From Pseudomonas fluorescens (GTDB taxonomy: Bacteria; Pseudomonadota; Gammaproteobacteria; Pseudomonadales; Pseudomonadaceae), in assembly GCF_018614655.1 (NCBI RefSeq), contig NZ_JAGGOG010000013.1, positions 62,001 to 126,000 on the forward strand: a stretch of DNA of 64,000 bases, read 5' to 3'. Of this stretch, positions 1 to 8,669 are shown piece by piece (the stretch's first letter is position 1; each line of letters opens with the position of its first letter). The notes under the pieces are model-generated. The model ran no database searches. It saw only the letters and a list, made by a program, of their open reading frames with translations, and was not told where the DNA came from. A program made the position numbers and the translations under genes.

Positions 1-473
1 GGTCGGGGCTGCCGGTGCTGTACCTGCTGATCATCCTGTCGGGCTTCGTCGAGCCGAATTTCTGGTGGTTGCTGGGAATCATGGCGCTGTTTTCCTGGCT
101 CAGCCTGGTGGACGTGGTGCGCGCCGAGTTCCTGCGCAGCCGTGGCCTGGAATACGTCAAGGCGGCGCGGGCGCTGGGAGTGGGCGATGCCCAGGTGATG
201 TGGCGGCATATTCTGCCCAACGCCATGAGCGCGACCTTGACCTACCTGCCGTTCATTCTCACCGGGGCGATTGCCACCTTGTCAGCCCTGGATTTCCTGG
301 GTTTTGGCATGCCCGCCGGCAGTGCGTCGCTGGGAGAGTTGATCAGTCAGGGAAAAAACAACCTGCAAGCGCCCTGGCTTGGGCTAACGGCGTTTTGTGT
401 GCTGGCGCTGATTCTGTCGCTGCTGGTGTTTATCGGTGAGGCCTGCCGTGATGCTTTCGATCCGAGAACCTGA
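1..473 (+). CDS. Oligopeptide/microcin-type ABC transporter permease, YejE-like (5' end outside window)
   Basis: Only the C-terminal part, about 156 residues, is in the window. The frame is open from base 3 and stops at 471-473. It is an inner-membrane ABC permease. The inner-membrane coupling loop (EAA-type) is visible as EYVKAARALG, then GVGDAQVMWRHILPNA, with hydrophobic helices on both sides. The C terminus ends in GEACRDAFDPRT, a typical DppC/YejE-class ending. The next gene starts 2 bases after the stop and encodes a double ATPase, so this is the end of a YejABEF-like operon. The substrate is probably a peptide, but it cannot be read from this fragment. Confidence 0.85.
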   Translation, partial: SGLPVLYLLIILSGFVEPNFWWLLGIMALFSWLSLVDVVRAEFLRSRGLEYVKAARALGVGDAQVMWRHILPNAMSATLTYLPFILTGAIATLSALDFLGFGMPAGSASLGELISQGKNNLQAPWLGLTAFCVLALILSLLVFIGEACRDAFDPRT

Positions 474-474
474 G

Positions 475-2040
475 ATGACCGAGAACCTGATGGAATTGCG
501 CAACCTGCGGGTGGCGTTCAATGGCAGTGAAGTGGTGCATGGCATCGACCTGGATATTCGCCCCGGCGAGTGCCTGGCGTTGGTGGGGGAATCCGGCTCC
601 GGTAAGTCGGTGACGGCCCATAGCATTCTGCAGTTGCTTGAACCGTCCACCAGCCGTATCCGGGGCAGTATTCGCTATGTCGGCGAGGAACTGTTGGGAG
701 CATCGCCCCAGCGTCTGCGGCAACTGCGGGGCAACCGCATTGCGATGATCTTCCAGGAACCGATGAACTCCCTCAACCCGCTGCACACGGTCGAGCGTCA
801 ACTGGGTGAGACCCTGGCCGTACACAAGGGACTGGCGGGCGAAGCGGCGCGGCGGCGGATCATCGAGCTGCTGGATCTGGTGGGAATTGCTCAAGGTAAA
901 AACCGCTTGAAGGCTTACCCACACCAACTGTCCGGCGGGCAACGCCAGCGGGTGATGATCGCCATGGCGCTGGCCTGCGAGCCGCAGCTGCTGATCGCCG
1001 ACGAACCCACCACCGCGCTGGATGTAACAGTGCAGCGCAAGATCCTGATGCTGCTCAAACACCTGCAACTGCGCTTGGGCATGGCGTTGCTGATCATCAG
1101 CCATGACCTGAACCTGGTTCGCAGCATCGCCCAACGGGTGGCAGTGATGCGCGGCGGGGTGATCGTTGAACAGGCGTCTTGCGAGCAATTGTTCACTGCA
1201 CCGCAACATCCTTACAGCATCGAGTTGCTCAACGCCGAGCCGGGAGGCTGTGCGGTACCCGAGGGCGAGGGCGAAACGTTGCTGACGGTCAGGGACTTGA
1301 GCGTACGGTTTGCCCTCAAGGCCAATTGGTTGCGCACGTCGTATCTGCAGGCGGTAAACCGTGTCGACTTCAGTCTGCAGCGAGGCAAGACCCTGGGCAT
1401 TGTCGGCGAGTCGGGCTCCGGCAAGTCCACCCTTGGCCAGGCGATCCTGCGGCTAGTGGATGCCCGGGGCAGCATCGAGTTTCAGGGGCAGGCGCTGGAA
1501 CGACTGAATGGCAAGGCGTTGCGACCGCTGCGCAAGCGCATGCAGGTGGTGTTCCAGGACCCGTTCGGCAGCCTCAGCCCACGTTTGAGTGTGGAACAGA
1601 TCATCGCCGAAGGCTTGCAGGTGCACAGCGATTTGAATGCGCAACAGCGTGAGCACGCGGTGATCGAGGTGCTGGGAGAGGTGGGCCTGGATCCGGCGAC
1701 CCGACATCGCTACCCCCACGAGTTTTCCGGTGGGCAGCGCCAACGTATTGCCATCGCCAGGGCGCTGGTGCTCAAACCGGAACTGATCCTGCTGGATGAG
1801 CCTACCTCGGCCCTGGACCGCACCGTGCAGCGGCAGATTGTCGACTTGCTGCGCCATCTGCAGGCGCAGTACGGCCTGACGTATCTGTTTATCAGCCACG
1901 ACCTGGCGGTAGTCCGGGCGCTGGCCCATGACCTGATTGTGCTCAAGGATGGCCAGGTGGTGGAGCAGGGGACTGCGAACACGGTGTTTGAGTCGCCCCA
2001 GCACCCGTATACCCAAGAGTTGCTGGCGGCTTCCTTCTAG
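475..2040 (+). CDS. Peptide ABC transporter ATPase with two nucleotide-binding domains, YejF-like
   Basis: A 521-residue protein powering the permease encoded just upstream. It holds two complete ABC ATPase domains. Domain 1 has Walker A GESGSGKS, signature LSGGQRQRV and Walker B LLIADEP. Domain 2, from about residue 275, has [18 protein letters not shown] and LILLDEP. The fused double-ATPase layout and length are those of YejF/GsiA-type subunits of dipeptide, oligopeptide or microcin C importers. The ATG at 475, two bases after the permease stop, is preferred over in-frame starts inside the permease gene. A large inverted repeat follows the stop. Confidence 0.9.
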   Translation: MTENLMELRNLRVAFNGSEVVHGIDLDIRPGECLALVGESGSGKSVTAHSILQLLEPSTSRIRGSIRYVGEELLGASPQRLRQLRGNRIAMIFQEPMNSLNPLHTVERQLGETLAVHKGLAGEAARRRIIELLDLVGIAQGKNRLKAYPHQLSGGQRQRVMIAMALACEPQLLIADEPTTALDVTVQRKILMLLKHLQLRLGMALLIISHDLNLVRSIAQRVAVMRGGVIVEQASCEQLFTAPQHPYSIELLNAEPGGCAVPEGEGETLLTVRDLSVRFALKANWLRTSYLQAVNRVDFSLQRGKTLGIVGESGSGKSTLGQAILRLVDARGSIEFQGQALERLNGKALRPLRKRMQVVFQDPFGSLSPRLSVEQIIAEGLQVHSDLNAQQREHAVIEVLGEVGLDPATRHRYPHEFSGGQRQRIAIARALVLKPELILLDEPTSALDRTVQRQIVDLLRHLQAQYGLTYLFISHDLAVVRALAHDLIVLKDGQVVEQGTANTVFESPQHPYTQELLAASF

Positions 2041-2055
2041 ACATCCCACCCAAAC

Positions 2056-2174
2056 CTGTAGCCGCTGCCGAGGCACGAGGCTGCGACGGGCTTGGTGCGG
2101 CATCCCGACGCAGCGGCCCCAGAGGGCGGTCCTGCGAACCGCATCGCAGCCTCGTGCCTCGGCAGCGGCTACAG
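2056..2174. repeat. Intergenic inverted repeat, family A copy 1
   Basis: Two perfect 31-base arms (2056-2086 and 2144-2174) enclose a loop of about 57 bases. The arm begins CTGTAGCCGCTGCCGAGG. The same arm sequence recurs at 11004 and 53401, so this is a dispersed Pseudomonas REP-like element. It lies 15 bases after the YejF-like gene and may also end its transcript. Confidence 0.85.
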
Positions 2175-2202
2175 CCTTTGATCAGTGCTAGTCAAAAATA
2201 GA

Positions 2203-2267
2203 TTGAATAATCACACCTAATGTTATTTAAATAACAAAACAACAGCGTCACGACCTGCCTGGTCGTG
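2203..2267 (+). promoter_or_regulatory. Candidate promoter, DeoR-type operator and leader hairpin of the deoxyribose operon
   Basis: A perfect 16-base palindrome, TGTTATTTAAATAACA, sits at 2221-2236. A plausible sigma70 promoter (TTGAAT at 2203-2208, 17-base spacer, TTTAAA at 2226-2231) would place its -10 box inside the palindrome, so a bound repressor would block it. A closely similar site, 13 of 16 bases, lies at 6388-6403 in front of deoC. A GC hairpin (CACGACC/GGTCGTG, 2249-2267) follows in the leader. That the local DeoR-family protein binds here is inference. Confidence 0.65.
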
Positions 2268-2289
2268 CTCGCAACAAGGTGGGATAGCA

Positions 2290-3210
2290 ATGAGCAAGAT
2301 CGCAGTCATCGGCAGCAATATGGTGGATCTGATCACCTACATCGACCGCATGCCCGCCCAGGGTGAAACCCTGGAAGCGCCGGGTTTTGCCCTCGGTTGT
2401 GGCGGCAAAGGCGCCAACCAGGCGGTGGCTGCGGCCAAGCTGGGGGCCGATGTGCTGATGCTAAGTAAAGTCGGCGATGACATGTTTGCCGATAACACCC
2501 TGGACAACTTCCAGCGGTTTGGCATCGATACCCGTTATGTGCAGCGGGTGCCGGGTGTCTCCAGCGGCGTGGCGCCGATCTTCGTCCAGGCCGACTCCCA
2601 CAACAGCATTCTTATCGTCAAAGGCGCCAACGCCCATTTGTTGCCGGCGGATATCGACGCGGCGGCCGCGGACTTGCGCGATTGCTCGCTGATTGTGCTG
2701 CAGTTGGAAATCAACCTGGCCACGGTCTACTACGCCATCGAGTTTGGCCGACAGCACGGCATTCCCGTGTTGCTCAACCCGGCCCCCGCGTTGGCAGGCT
2801 TGAGTGCCGAACACTTGGCACAGTTGGATTTCCTGGTACCCAACGAGTCGGAACTGGCGCTGATTACCGGGCAGAACGTCGACTCGCCAGACTCGGCCCG
2901 CGCGGCGGCCCGAACCTTGGTAGCCAGCGGTATTCGCCACGTCATCGTCACCCTCGGCCAGGAAGGTGCGCTGTACGTAGGGAAGGAGGGTGAGTTCCAG
3001 GTCAATGGCCTGCGGGTTGCGGCCCGAGACACCACCGGCGCCGGGGATGCGTTCATCGGTTGCTTCATCCAGCACTGGAACCATGACGGCGATATTCGCC
3101 GGGCAATGGAACAGGCCGTGGCCTATTCCGCCTGCTCGGTCACGGCCCTCGGCACCCAGACGTCCTATCCCGATCGCGAGGCCTTTGTGCGCTTCCAGCA
3201 ACAGCGGTAA
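2290..3210 (+). CDS. deoK: PfkB-family sugar kinase, probable 2-deoxyribokinase
   Basis: A 306-residue cytoplasmic kinase of the ribokinase (PfkB) family. The N-terminal sugar-binding segment has GGKGANQAVAAAKLG, and the catalytic anion hole DTTGAGDAFIG lies near residue 255. Ribokinase and deoxyribokinase are close homologues. The choice of deoxyribokinase rests on the neighbours: a FucP-type permease, a mutarotase-like protein, a DeoR repressor and deoC, the layout of the Salmonella deoQKPX locus. It would make 2-deoxyribose 5-phosphate, the substrate of the aldolase encoded at 6491. The gene is first in its operon; the next start is 28 bases downstream. Confidence 0.8.
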   Translation: MSKIAVIGSNMVDLITYIDRMPAQGETLEAPGFALGCGGKGANQAVAAAKLGADVLMLSKVGDDMFADNTLDNFQRFGIDTRYVQRVPGVSSGVAPIFVQADSHNSILIVKGANAHLLPADIDAAAADLRDCSLIVLQLEINLATVYYAIEFGRQHGIPVLLNPAPALAGLSAEHLAQLDFLVPNESELALITGQNVDSPDSARAAARTLVASGIRHVIVTLGQEGALYVGKEGEFQVNGLRVAARDTTGAGDAFIGCFIQHWNHDGDIRRAMEQAVAYSACSVTALGTQTSYPDREAFVRFQQQR

Positions 3211-3238
3211 TACCTTCAACTCGGCCCGGAGAACAATA

Positions 3239-4564
3239 ATGAACAAACCTGCGCTGCAACAGACACCCGATGGTTTCTACCTGAACCGCACGCCCTGGTT
3301 CGCCTTTATCCTGCTGTGCAGCATCTTTGCATTGTGGGCGGCGGCGAGCATGAACGACGTGCTGATCGCTCACTTCAAGAAGGCCTTCCTGCTCAGCGAT
3401 TTCCAGACGGCCTTCGTGCAGTCGGCGTTCTACCTGGGCTACTTTTTTGTAGCTATTCCGGCGGCCATGGTGGTGCGGCGGTTCAGCTATAAAAGCACCA
3501 TCCTGATCGGCTTGTTGTTGTACATGCTGGGTTGCCTGTTGTTCTTCCCGGCGGCGTCCACGGCCAAGTACAGCATGTTCCTGCTGGCACTGTTTGTGAT
3601 TGCCGCCGGCCTGTCGTTCCTGGAAACCGCCTGCAATACCTATTCGACCTTGATGGGCCCACGGGAAACCGGGACCCGGCGCTTGAACATCTCCCAGACC
3701 TTTCACCCGTTTGGCGCCATGGCCGGGGTGTACGTCGGCAGCTTCGTGATGTTCAAGGACACCGACGCCACCACGGATCAGCTCAAGCAGATGAGCGTTT
3801 CGGACGCGGCGATCCAGCAACTGCAAATGATCCAGTCCACGCTGTTGCCCTACAAATGGATGATCGCGGTGCTGGTGCTGATGTTCATCCTGATTGCCTT
3901 CACCCGTTTCCCGGCCTGTAAAGGTAACCAGAAAGCCGACGGCCAGCGCAGCAGCGTGCGCCAGAGCCTGGGGCGCTTGTGGCGTAACCCGCGTTTCACC
4001 TTTGGCGTGTTGGCGCAGTTTCTCTACGTCGGCGCCCAAGTGGGCGTGTGGAGTTTTACTATTCGCCTGGCGATGCAAATGGGCGGCATGAATGAGCGCA
4101 GTGCCTCGTGGTTCCTGCTGACCACGTTCGCGGCGTACTTCGTCGGCAAAATGATTGCCAACCTGCTGATGCGCAGGCTGCACCCGGCCAAGGTCCTGGC
4201 GATTTACGGGGTGCTGTGCATCGTGTTGCTGGCCTACACCATCCTGGTGCCGAATATCTCGGCGGTGTATGCGGCGGTGGGCGTGAGTATTTTCCTCGGC
4301 CCATGCTGGCCGACCATCTATGGCCTGACCATCGACGGTTTGGGTGAAGACACCGGTGTCGGCGGTTCGCTGCTGGTGATGAGCATTGTCGGCGGCGGGG
4401 TGATTCCGATCTTCCAGGGCCTGCTGTCGGACGCCAGCGGCGGCAATATGCAACTGGCCTACAGCGTGCCGTTGCTGTGCTTTATCGTGATTGTGATGTA
4501 TGCCCTCAAGTGCCTGCGCCAGTCGGACAAACTGCCGGCAGGCGCCGCGGCGGTGACCTCATGA
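3239..4564 (+). CDS. deoP: MFS sugar:proton symporter, FucP family, probable 2-deoxyribose permease
   Basis: A 441-residue, 12-helix inner-membrane protein. The L-fucose permease (FucP/GlcP) subfamily is recognisable from the early helix FALWAAASMNDVLIAHFKKA, the segment FLETACNTYSTLMGP and the ISQTFHPFGAMAGV stretch. The ATG at 3239, shortly after the deoK stop, gives the normal family length; an upstream in-frame ATG would lie inside deoK. The substrate is inferred from the flanking kinase and aldolase genes. The stop overlaps the next start (ATGA at 4561-4564), indicating coupled translation. Confidence 0.82.
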   Translation: MNKPALQQTPDGFYLNRTPWFAFILLCSIFALWAAASMNDVLIAHFKKAFLLSDFQTAFVQSAFYLGYFFVAIPAAMVVRRFSYKSTILIGLLLYMLGCLLFFPAASTAKYSMFLLALFVIAAGLSFLETACNTYSTLMGPRETGTRRLNISQTFHPFGAMAGVYVGSFVMFKDTDATTDQLKQMSVSDAAIQQLQMIQSTLLPYKWMIAVLVLMFILIAFTRFPACKGNQKADGQRSSVRQSLGRLWRNPRFTFGVLAQFLYVGAQVGVWSFTIRLAMQMGGMNERSASWFLLTTFAAYFVGKMIANLLMRRLHPAKVLAIYGVLCIVLLAYTILVPNISAVYAAVGVSIFLGPCWPTIYGLTIDGLGEDTGVGGSLLVMSIVGGGVIPIFQGLLSDASGGNMQLAYSVPLLCFIVIVMYALKCLRQSDKLPAGAAAVTS

Positions 4565-5607
4565 GTACGCGCATCCCGCTGTATCAGGCGCTGTTTGGCG
4601 AGCAGGAAAAGACCTTGCTGCAATCGGCGGATTTCAAGGTCAGCGCCTGGGCTTACCCTTCCGGCGTCCTGGCCCTGAGCCTGGAAAACAGCCGGGGACG
4701 GCTGGTGGTGTTGCCGTATCAGGGGCAGATGATCTGGTCGGCCGTGTTCGATGGCTGTGATCTGACCATGACCAACCTGTTCGACCAGCCTCGGCCGAGC
4801 CCCACGGTGATCGGCACGTATGGCTGCTTCATGTTCCACAGTGGCTTGCTGCGCAACGGCTGTCCGGCGCCGACGGATGATCACGCCTTGCATGGAGAGA
4901 TGCCGTGCGCCCCGATGGACACGGCCTGGCTGGAAATCGACGACGGCTGGCTGCGCCTGGGTGGCGAGTATGAATACGCCCAAGGCTTCGGTGATCGCTA
5001 CCGGGCTCGCCCCAGCGTCACCTTGCGGGCCGGCTCGGCGCTGTTCGATATCGCCATGGACGTGACCAATCTGGCCGGCAAACCCATGGAGCTGATGTAC
5101 ATGGCCCATATGAACTACGCCTACGTCGACGGCGGGCGGTTCGTCGAACCACTAGGCATGGAGCGCCTGCGTTTGCGCAGCAGCGTGCCGGATCACGTCA
5201 AGCCGACGCCGGACTGGAGCGCCTATATGGCGCAATTGGCCGAGCATCCGCAGCAGTTGGCGCAACTGGATCAGCCCGGGCTGTATGACCCCGAGATTGT
5301 GTTTTTCTTCGACGGTGTGGGCACCGATGCCCTGGGACAGGCGCATTTTCTGCTGGATCATCCCGGCGGCGCCGCGTTCTACACGCGCTATCGACCCGAG
5401 CAGTTCGAACATGCGGCGCGCTGGGTGCTGCATAACCCGGATCAACAAGTGGCGGCGTTTGTCTTGCCGTCTACCTGTGAACCCGAGGGTTACAACGCCG
5501 AGAAGGCCAAGGGCAATGTGCGTTCCCTGGCGGCGGGGGCCAGCGCGGCATTCAGCGTGACCACCGGCTACCTGAGCGCCAAAGAGCGGCACGTACTGCT
5601 GGGTTAA
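4561..5607 (+). CDS. deoX: Aldose 1-epimerase-like protein (DUF4432 type), probable deoX
   Basis: A 348-residue soluble protein of the galactose-mutarotase fold. The seen features are GRLVVLPYQGQMIWSAVFDG near the N terminus, the segments HGEMPCAPMDTAWLE and MYMAHMNYAYVDG, and a C-terminal CEPEGYNAEKAKG. In Salmonella the corresponding deo gene (deoX) belongs to the same locus. The inferred job is interconversion of deoxyribose anomers so that kinase and transporter are not rate-limited. Translation is coupled to the permease through ATGA. The stop codon overlaps by four bases the stop of the convergent regulator gene. Confidence 0.7.
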   Translation: MSTRIPLYQALFGEQEKTLLQSADFKVSAWAYPSGVLALSLENSRGRLVVLPYQGQMIWSAVFDGCDLTMTNLFDQPRPSPTVIGTYGCFMFHSGLLRNGCPAPTDDHALHGEMPCAPMDTAWLEIDDGWLRLGGEYEYAQGFGDRYRARPSVTLRAGSALFDIAMDVTNLAGKPMELMYMAHMNYAYVDGGRFVEPLGMERLRLRSSVPDHVKPTPDWSAYMAQLAEHPQQLAQLDQPGLYDPEIVFFFDGVGTDALGQAHFLLDHPGGAAFYTRYRPEQFEHAARWVLHNPDQQVAAFVLPSTCEPEGYNAEKAKGNVRSLAAGASAAFSVTTGYLSAKERHVLLG

Positions 5608-6368
5608 ACCAGTAACTGCGCGCCGCTGGTTTCGATGACGTCTTTGTAGGCTCGGGGGATTTTCTTGTCGCTGACCACGTACTGAAAGTCGCCCAGGGTG
5701 GCGAAATGGGCTGTGCGCACGGTATCGAACTTGCTGAAGTCGGCCAGCAGTACCCGTTGCTGGGCCTGACGCAGGACCTTTTGCTTGACCTGCACTTCGT
5801 TGAAGTTAAAACAGGTCACGCCGAACTCTTGGCTGACACCGGCGGCGGAAACAAAGGCCCAGGTCAGTCGCACATTGTCGAGGATGCTGCTTTCGGCAGT
5901 GCTTTCAAACACCTGGTTCTGGCGGTGAAAGGTGCCGCCACACATGACGATGTGGCAATTGGGTTTGTTGTACAGCTTGAGCAGCACGTTCAGCGAGCTG
6001 CACACCGCAGTGAACTCCAGCTCATCAGGCAGGAAGTCAATGATAAAGGGCGTGGTGGTGCCGCAGTCGAAAAACACCGTGTCACCGGGCTGGATCAGCC
6101 GGGCGGCCAGTTTGCCGATACGGCGTTTTTCCTCGACGTGACGGGTGTCCTGGTCGGCCACGCGATAATCACCGGCATCGCTGCCAACCCGAGTGATATA
6201 GCCGCCCAACAACCGCAGATGATCGCTGAAGTGGTTCAGGTCGCGGCGCAGGGTCATCTCGGAAACATCCAGCAGGGCTGCCATTTCCCGCAGGTGAATG
6301 GCGCTCTGGTCCTGCAAGGCTTGCTGGATAAGCTTGAGTCGCTCGGCTTTTTTACTGTCCACGGGCAT
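5604..6368 (-). CDS. DeoR-family transcriptional repressor of the deoxyribose genes
   Basis: A 254-residue regulator. The N-terminal DeoR helix-turn-helix reads REMAALLDVSEMTLRRDLNH (residues about 27-46). The C-terminal sugar-phosphate sensor domain has the family motifs FFDCGTTTPFI and VLLADFSKFD. It sits between the kinase/permease/mutarotase operon (convergent) and deoC (divergent). Palindromes that match each other lie in front of both units, so it is the natural candidate for controlling both and itself. By analogy with DeoR/DeoQ the inducer would be deoxyribose or its 5-phosphate; this is inferred. Confidence 0.85.
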   Translation of the reverse strand: MPVDSKKAERLKLIQQALQDQSAIHLREMAALLDVSEMTLRRDLNHFSDHLRLLGGYITRVGSDAGDYRVADQDTRHVEEKRRIGKLAARLIQPGDTVFFDCGTTTPFIIDFLPDELEFTAVCSSLNVLLKLYNKPNCHIVMCGGTFHRQNQVFESTAESSILDNVRLTWAFVSAAGVSQEFGVTCFNFNEVQVKQKVLRQAQQRVLLADFSKFDTVRTAHFATLGDFQYVVSDKKIPRAYKDVIETSGAQLLV

Positions 6369-6387
6369 TCCAGGGCTTGATTATTGG

Positions 6388-6424
6388 TGTTGTATAAGTA
6401 ACATTATATGTGAATATTGTAACG
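6388..6424. promoter_or_regulatory. Candidate DeoR operators between the regulator gene and deoC
   Basis: TGTTGTATAAGTAACA (6388-6403) matches 13 of 16 bases of the perfect palindrome at 2221-2236 before deoK. A weaker copy, TGTGAATATTGTAACG (6409-6424, 9 of 16), lies 21 bases further, two helical turns, which suits cooperative binding. The pair occupies the 122-base divergent region between the regulator start (6368) and deoC (6491). The second site is speculative. Confidence 0.6.
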
Positions 6425-6490
6425 TATTTGTGCGATCACCCGACACGGCGACGCATGACCATTGGCAACATACAGGCAAGGGCACGCTAA

Positions 6491-7174
6491 ATGAAGAATC
6501 TTCAACCTGCAGCATTGGCCAGCTACATCGATCACACCTTGTTGGCGCCAGATGCCTCCCGGCAGCAGATTCGCACGTTATGTGAAGAGGCCCAGGAACA
6601 TGGGTTTTATTCAGTGTGCCTGAACTCGGCGCAGGTGCCTTATGCCGCGTCTTGCCTCACCGGTGATGCGGTGGTGATTTGCGCGGTGGTCGGCTTTCCA
6701 CTGGGTGCCGGCTTGAGCGATACCAAGGCCTTCGAAGCCCAACGCGCGATAGCCGCCGGGGCAGGGGAGATCGACATGGTGCTAAACATTGGCTGGCTGA
6801 AAGAGGGTTTGCTGGAGCTGGTGCGTGACGATATTGCCCAGGTGCATCAAGCGTGTGGCGTTGTGCCCTTGAAGGTCATTCTGGAAACCTGCCTGCTTAC
6901 CGATGAACAGAAGATTCAGGCCTGTGACATCTGCCGGGACCTGGGGGTGGCGTTCGTCAAGACGTCTACCGGATTCAGCCGCAGCGGTGCGACGGTCGAG
7001 GATGTGGCATTGATGCGCAAAGTCGTGGGCGAGGGGGTAGGGGTCAAGGCATCGGGTGGGGTGCGGGATTATCCGACGGCGGTGGCAATGATCGAAGCCG
7101 GTGCTACACGGCTGGGTAGCAGTTCGGGGGTTGCGATTGTGGCGGGGAATGCTGCGGCGGGCAGCGGGTACTGA
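6491..7174 (+). CDS. deoC: Deoxyribose-phosphate aldolase
   Basis: A 227-residue cytosolic class I aldolase that splits 2-deoxyribose 5-phosphate into glyceraldehyde 3-phosphate and acetaldehyde. The Schiff-base lysine is K157 in AFVKTSTGF. The partner lysine is K186 in VKASGGVRD, and the acidic residue D95 sits in [10 protein letters not shown]. The N-terminal YIDHTLLAP is also typical. It completes the pathway begun by the kinase at 2290, but is transcribed separately from its own operator-bearing region. A GC-rich inverted repeat follows the gene. Confidence 0.95.
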   Translation: MKNLQPAALASYIDHTLLAPDASRQQIRTLCEEAQEHGFYSVCLNSAQVPYAASCLTGDAVVICAVVGFPLGAGLSDTKAFEAQRAIAAGAGEIDMVLNIGWLKEGLLELVRDDIAQVHQACGVVPLKVILETCLLTDEQKIQACDICRDLGVAFVKTSTGFSRSGATVEDVALMRKVVGEGVGVKASGGVRDYPTAVAMIEAGATRLGSSSGVAIVAGNAAAGSGY

Positions 7175-7197
7175 GGTCAGTTAAGAGCGAACACTGG

Positions 7198-7349
7198 CCC
7201 TGTGACGAGGGGGCTTGCCGGATCGCCGTATCGCCCCCTTGGGTGGCGAAGCCGCCCTAAAACCTGTTATCTCGGTCTATCTGAAAAACTCGGCGATCTT
7301 ATTAGGGCCGCTGCGCAGCCCAACGGGGGCAAGCCCCCTCGCCACAGGG
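7198..7349. repeat. Intergenic inverted repeat with GAGGGGGCTTGCC arms
   Basis: Left arm 7198-7219 and right arm 7328-7349 are near-perfect inverted copies enclosing about 108 bases, with a smaller internal hairpin. It occupies most of the 275-base gap between deoC and the pqi operon. No gene is visible in this gap. It belongs to the GGGGGCTTGC-type repeats common between Pseudomonas genes and may end deoC transcription. Confidence 0.75.
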
Positions 7350-7449
7350 GCAGTGCGCGGCTCGTGTCGTTACCGTCATATCTGGTAGCATGCCTGCGAC
7401 CTATCGCATGTTACTTGCTTACTTCGACACGATCCGCGCAAAGAACCTC

Positions 7450-8058
7450 ATGAATAAATCCGACTGGATCATCTGCGAGCACTGCGATTCCGTTTACCAG
7501 CCCACACCGCTGGTGCGTGGGCAGAAGGCTTTTTGTCTGCGTTGTGGTGCTGTCCTCGATCGCGGCGGACACCTGAGCACCCAACAACTGCTGGCGCTTT
7601 CCATCTGTGCCGCGATTGTCTTTTGTTTTGCCAACGCGTTCCCGGTGATGTCCATCAGCCTGCAAGGCCTGGGCAACGAGGCCACGTTGTGGCAGTCGGT
7701 GGAGGCGCTTGCCCAGGGACGTATCAGTGTCATCGCGGCCGTAGCCGGCCTGACCATCATCCTGGCCCCGATGCTGCAAATCATCCTGTTGTGTTGGGTG
7801 CTGAGCTTTGCGGTGGCGGGCGTCGCCGCGCCCGGCTTCAAGGCCTGCATGCGGGCGCTGGAGCATCTGCGCCCCTGGAGCATGCTGGAGGTCTGCCTGC
7901 TGGGCATCCTGGTAGCGATCATCAAGCTTGGGGGGATGCTCGATGTGCATCCTGGTCTTGGCCTGTGGGCGCTGTCGATGCTGACGGTGCTGATCATCCT
8001 GATTTCCGGCAAGGGTATTCGCCGTCTCTGGCACGACCTTGAAGGGGTCATCCCATGA
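7450..8058 (+). CDS. pqiA: PqiA-type membrane protein, first of a split pair
   Basis: A 202-residue inner-membrane protein with one PqiA domain. The N terminus carries a zinc-ribbon-like pair of Cys motifs (CEHC and CLRC, residues about 11-34), followed by about four hydrophobic helices. E. coli PqiA has two such halves in one polypeptide of about 417 residues. Here the halves are separate genes that overlap by four bases. The ATG at 7450 is preferred over an upstream in-frame ATG at 7390, because the protein then starts just before the Cys motif as in the family. It supports PqiB-mediated lipid movement between membranes. Confidence 0.85.
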   Translation: MNKSDWIICEHCDSVYQPTPLVRGQKAFCLRCGAVLDRGGHLSTQQLLALSICAAIVFCFANAFPVMSISLQGLGNEATLWQSVEALAQGRISVIAAVAGLTIILAPMLQIILLCWVLSFAVAGVAAPGFKACMRALEHLRPWSMLEVCLLGILVAIIKLGGMLDVHPGLGLWALSMLTVLIILISGKGIRRLWHDLEGVIP

Positions 8059-8669
8059 GCCTGCCGCCCTATGCCCGCGACCTCCAGCTGACGCTGTGCC
8101 ATACCTGCGGCCAGGCCTGTGCCGAGGACGTCCACACCTGCCCACGCTGCAACTCAGCGGTGCACCGGCGCAAGCCGGAAAGCCTGGCGCGCACTTGGGC
8201 GTTGCTGCTGGCCAGCCTGATTTTCTATATCCCCGCTAACCTGCTACCTGTGATGTACACCGACATGTTCGGCAGTGGCAGTGAAAACACCATCATGAGT
8301 GGGGTGATCGAGTTTTGGGAAAGCGGTTCCTGGGACATCGCCCTGTTGATTTTTATCGCCAGCATTGCGGTGCCGTGCCTGAAGTTCCTGGTGCTGGGTA
8401 CATTGCTGGTGACGTGCCAGATGCGCAGCCGGTGGGCCATGCGCGAGCGGTCCAGGCTATACCGCCTGATCGAGGTGATCGGCTACTGGTCGATGCTCGA
8501 TGTACTGGTGGTTGCGCTGATCGCGGCCCTGGTGCAGTTCCGCTCGCTGAGCAGTATCGAGCCGCGCCTGGGTATCCTGTTTTTTGGTTTGGTTGTGGTA
8601 CTGACGATGTTGGCTGCCATGAGTTTTGATCCCCGGCTTATCTGGGACGCAGAGGTTGAAGATGCCTGA
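8055..8669 (+). CDS. PqiA-type membrane protein, second of a split pair
   Basis: A 204-residue protein equivalent to the second half of E. coli PqiA. The N-terminal Cys motifs are CHTCGQAC and CPRC, followed by about four transmembrane segments beginning WALLLASLIFYIPANLLP. The family segment IEFWESGSWDIALLIF is present. The start overlaps the first half's stop (ATGA), and its own 3' end overlaps the MCE gene by eight bases, so the four genes 7450-10919 form one tightly coupled operon. Confidence 0.88.
   Translation: MSLPPYARDLQLTLCHTCGQACAEDVHTCPRCNSAVHRRKPESLARTWALLLASLIFYIPANLLPVMYTDMFGSGSENTIMSGVIEFWESGSWDIALLIFIASIAVPCLKFLVLGTLLVTCQMRSRWAMRERSRLYRLIEVIGYWSMLDVLVVALIAALVQFRSLSSIEPRLGILFFGLVVVLTMLAAMSFDPRLIWDAEVEDA

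Noticed and set aside
3140..4453. A 437-codon open frame on the minus strand opposite the FucP-type permease
   Set aside because: Its translation is low-complexity (rich in His, Gln, Arg), lacks any motif and mirrors the codon bias of a well-supported gene on the plus strand.
5604..5607. Four-base stop-to-stop overlap as a sign of a truncated gene
   Set aside because: Both convergent proteins have normal family lengths; short convergent overlaps are common in compact genomes.
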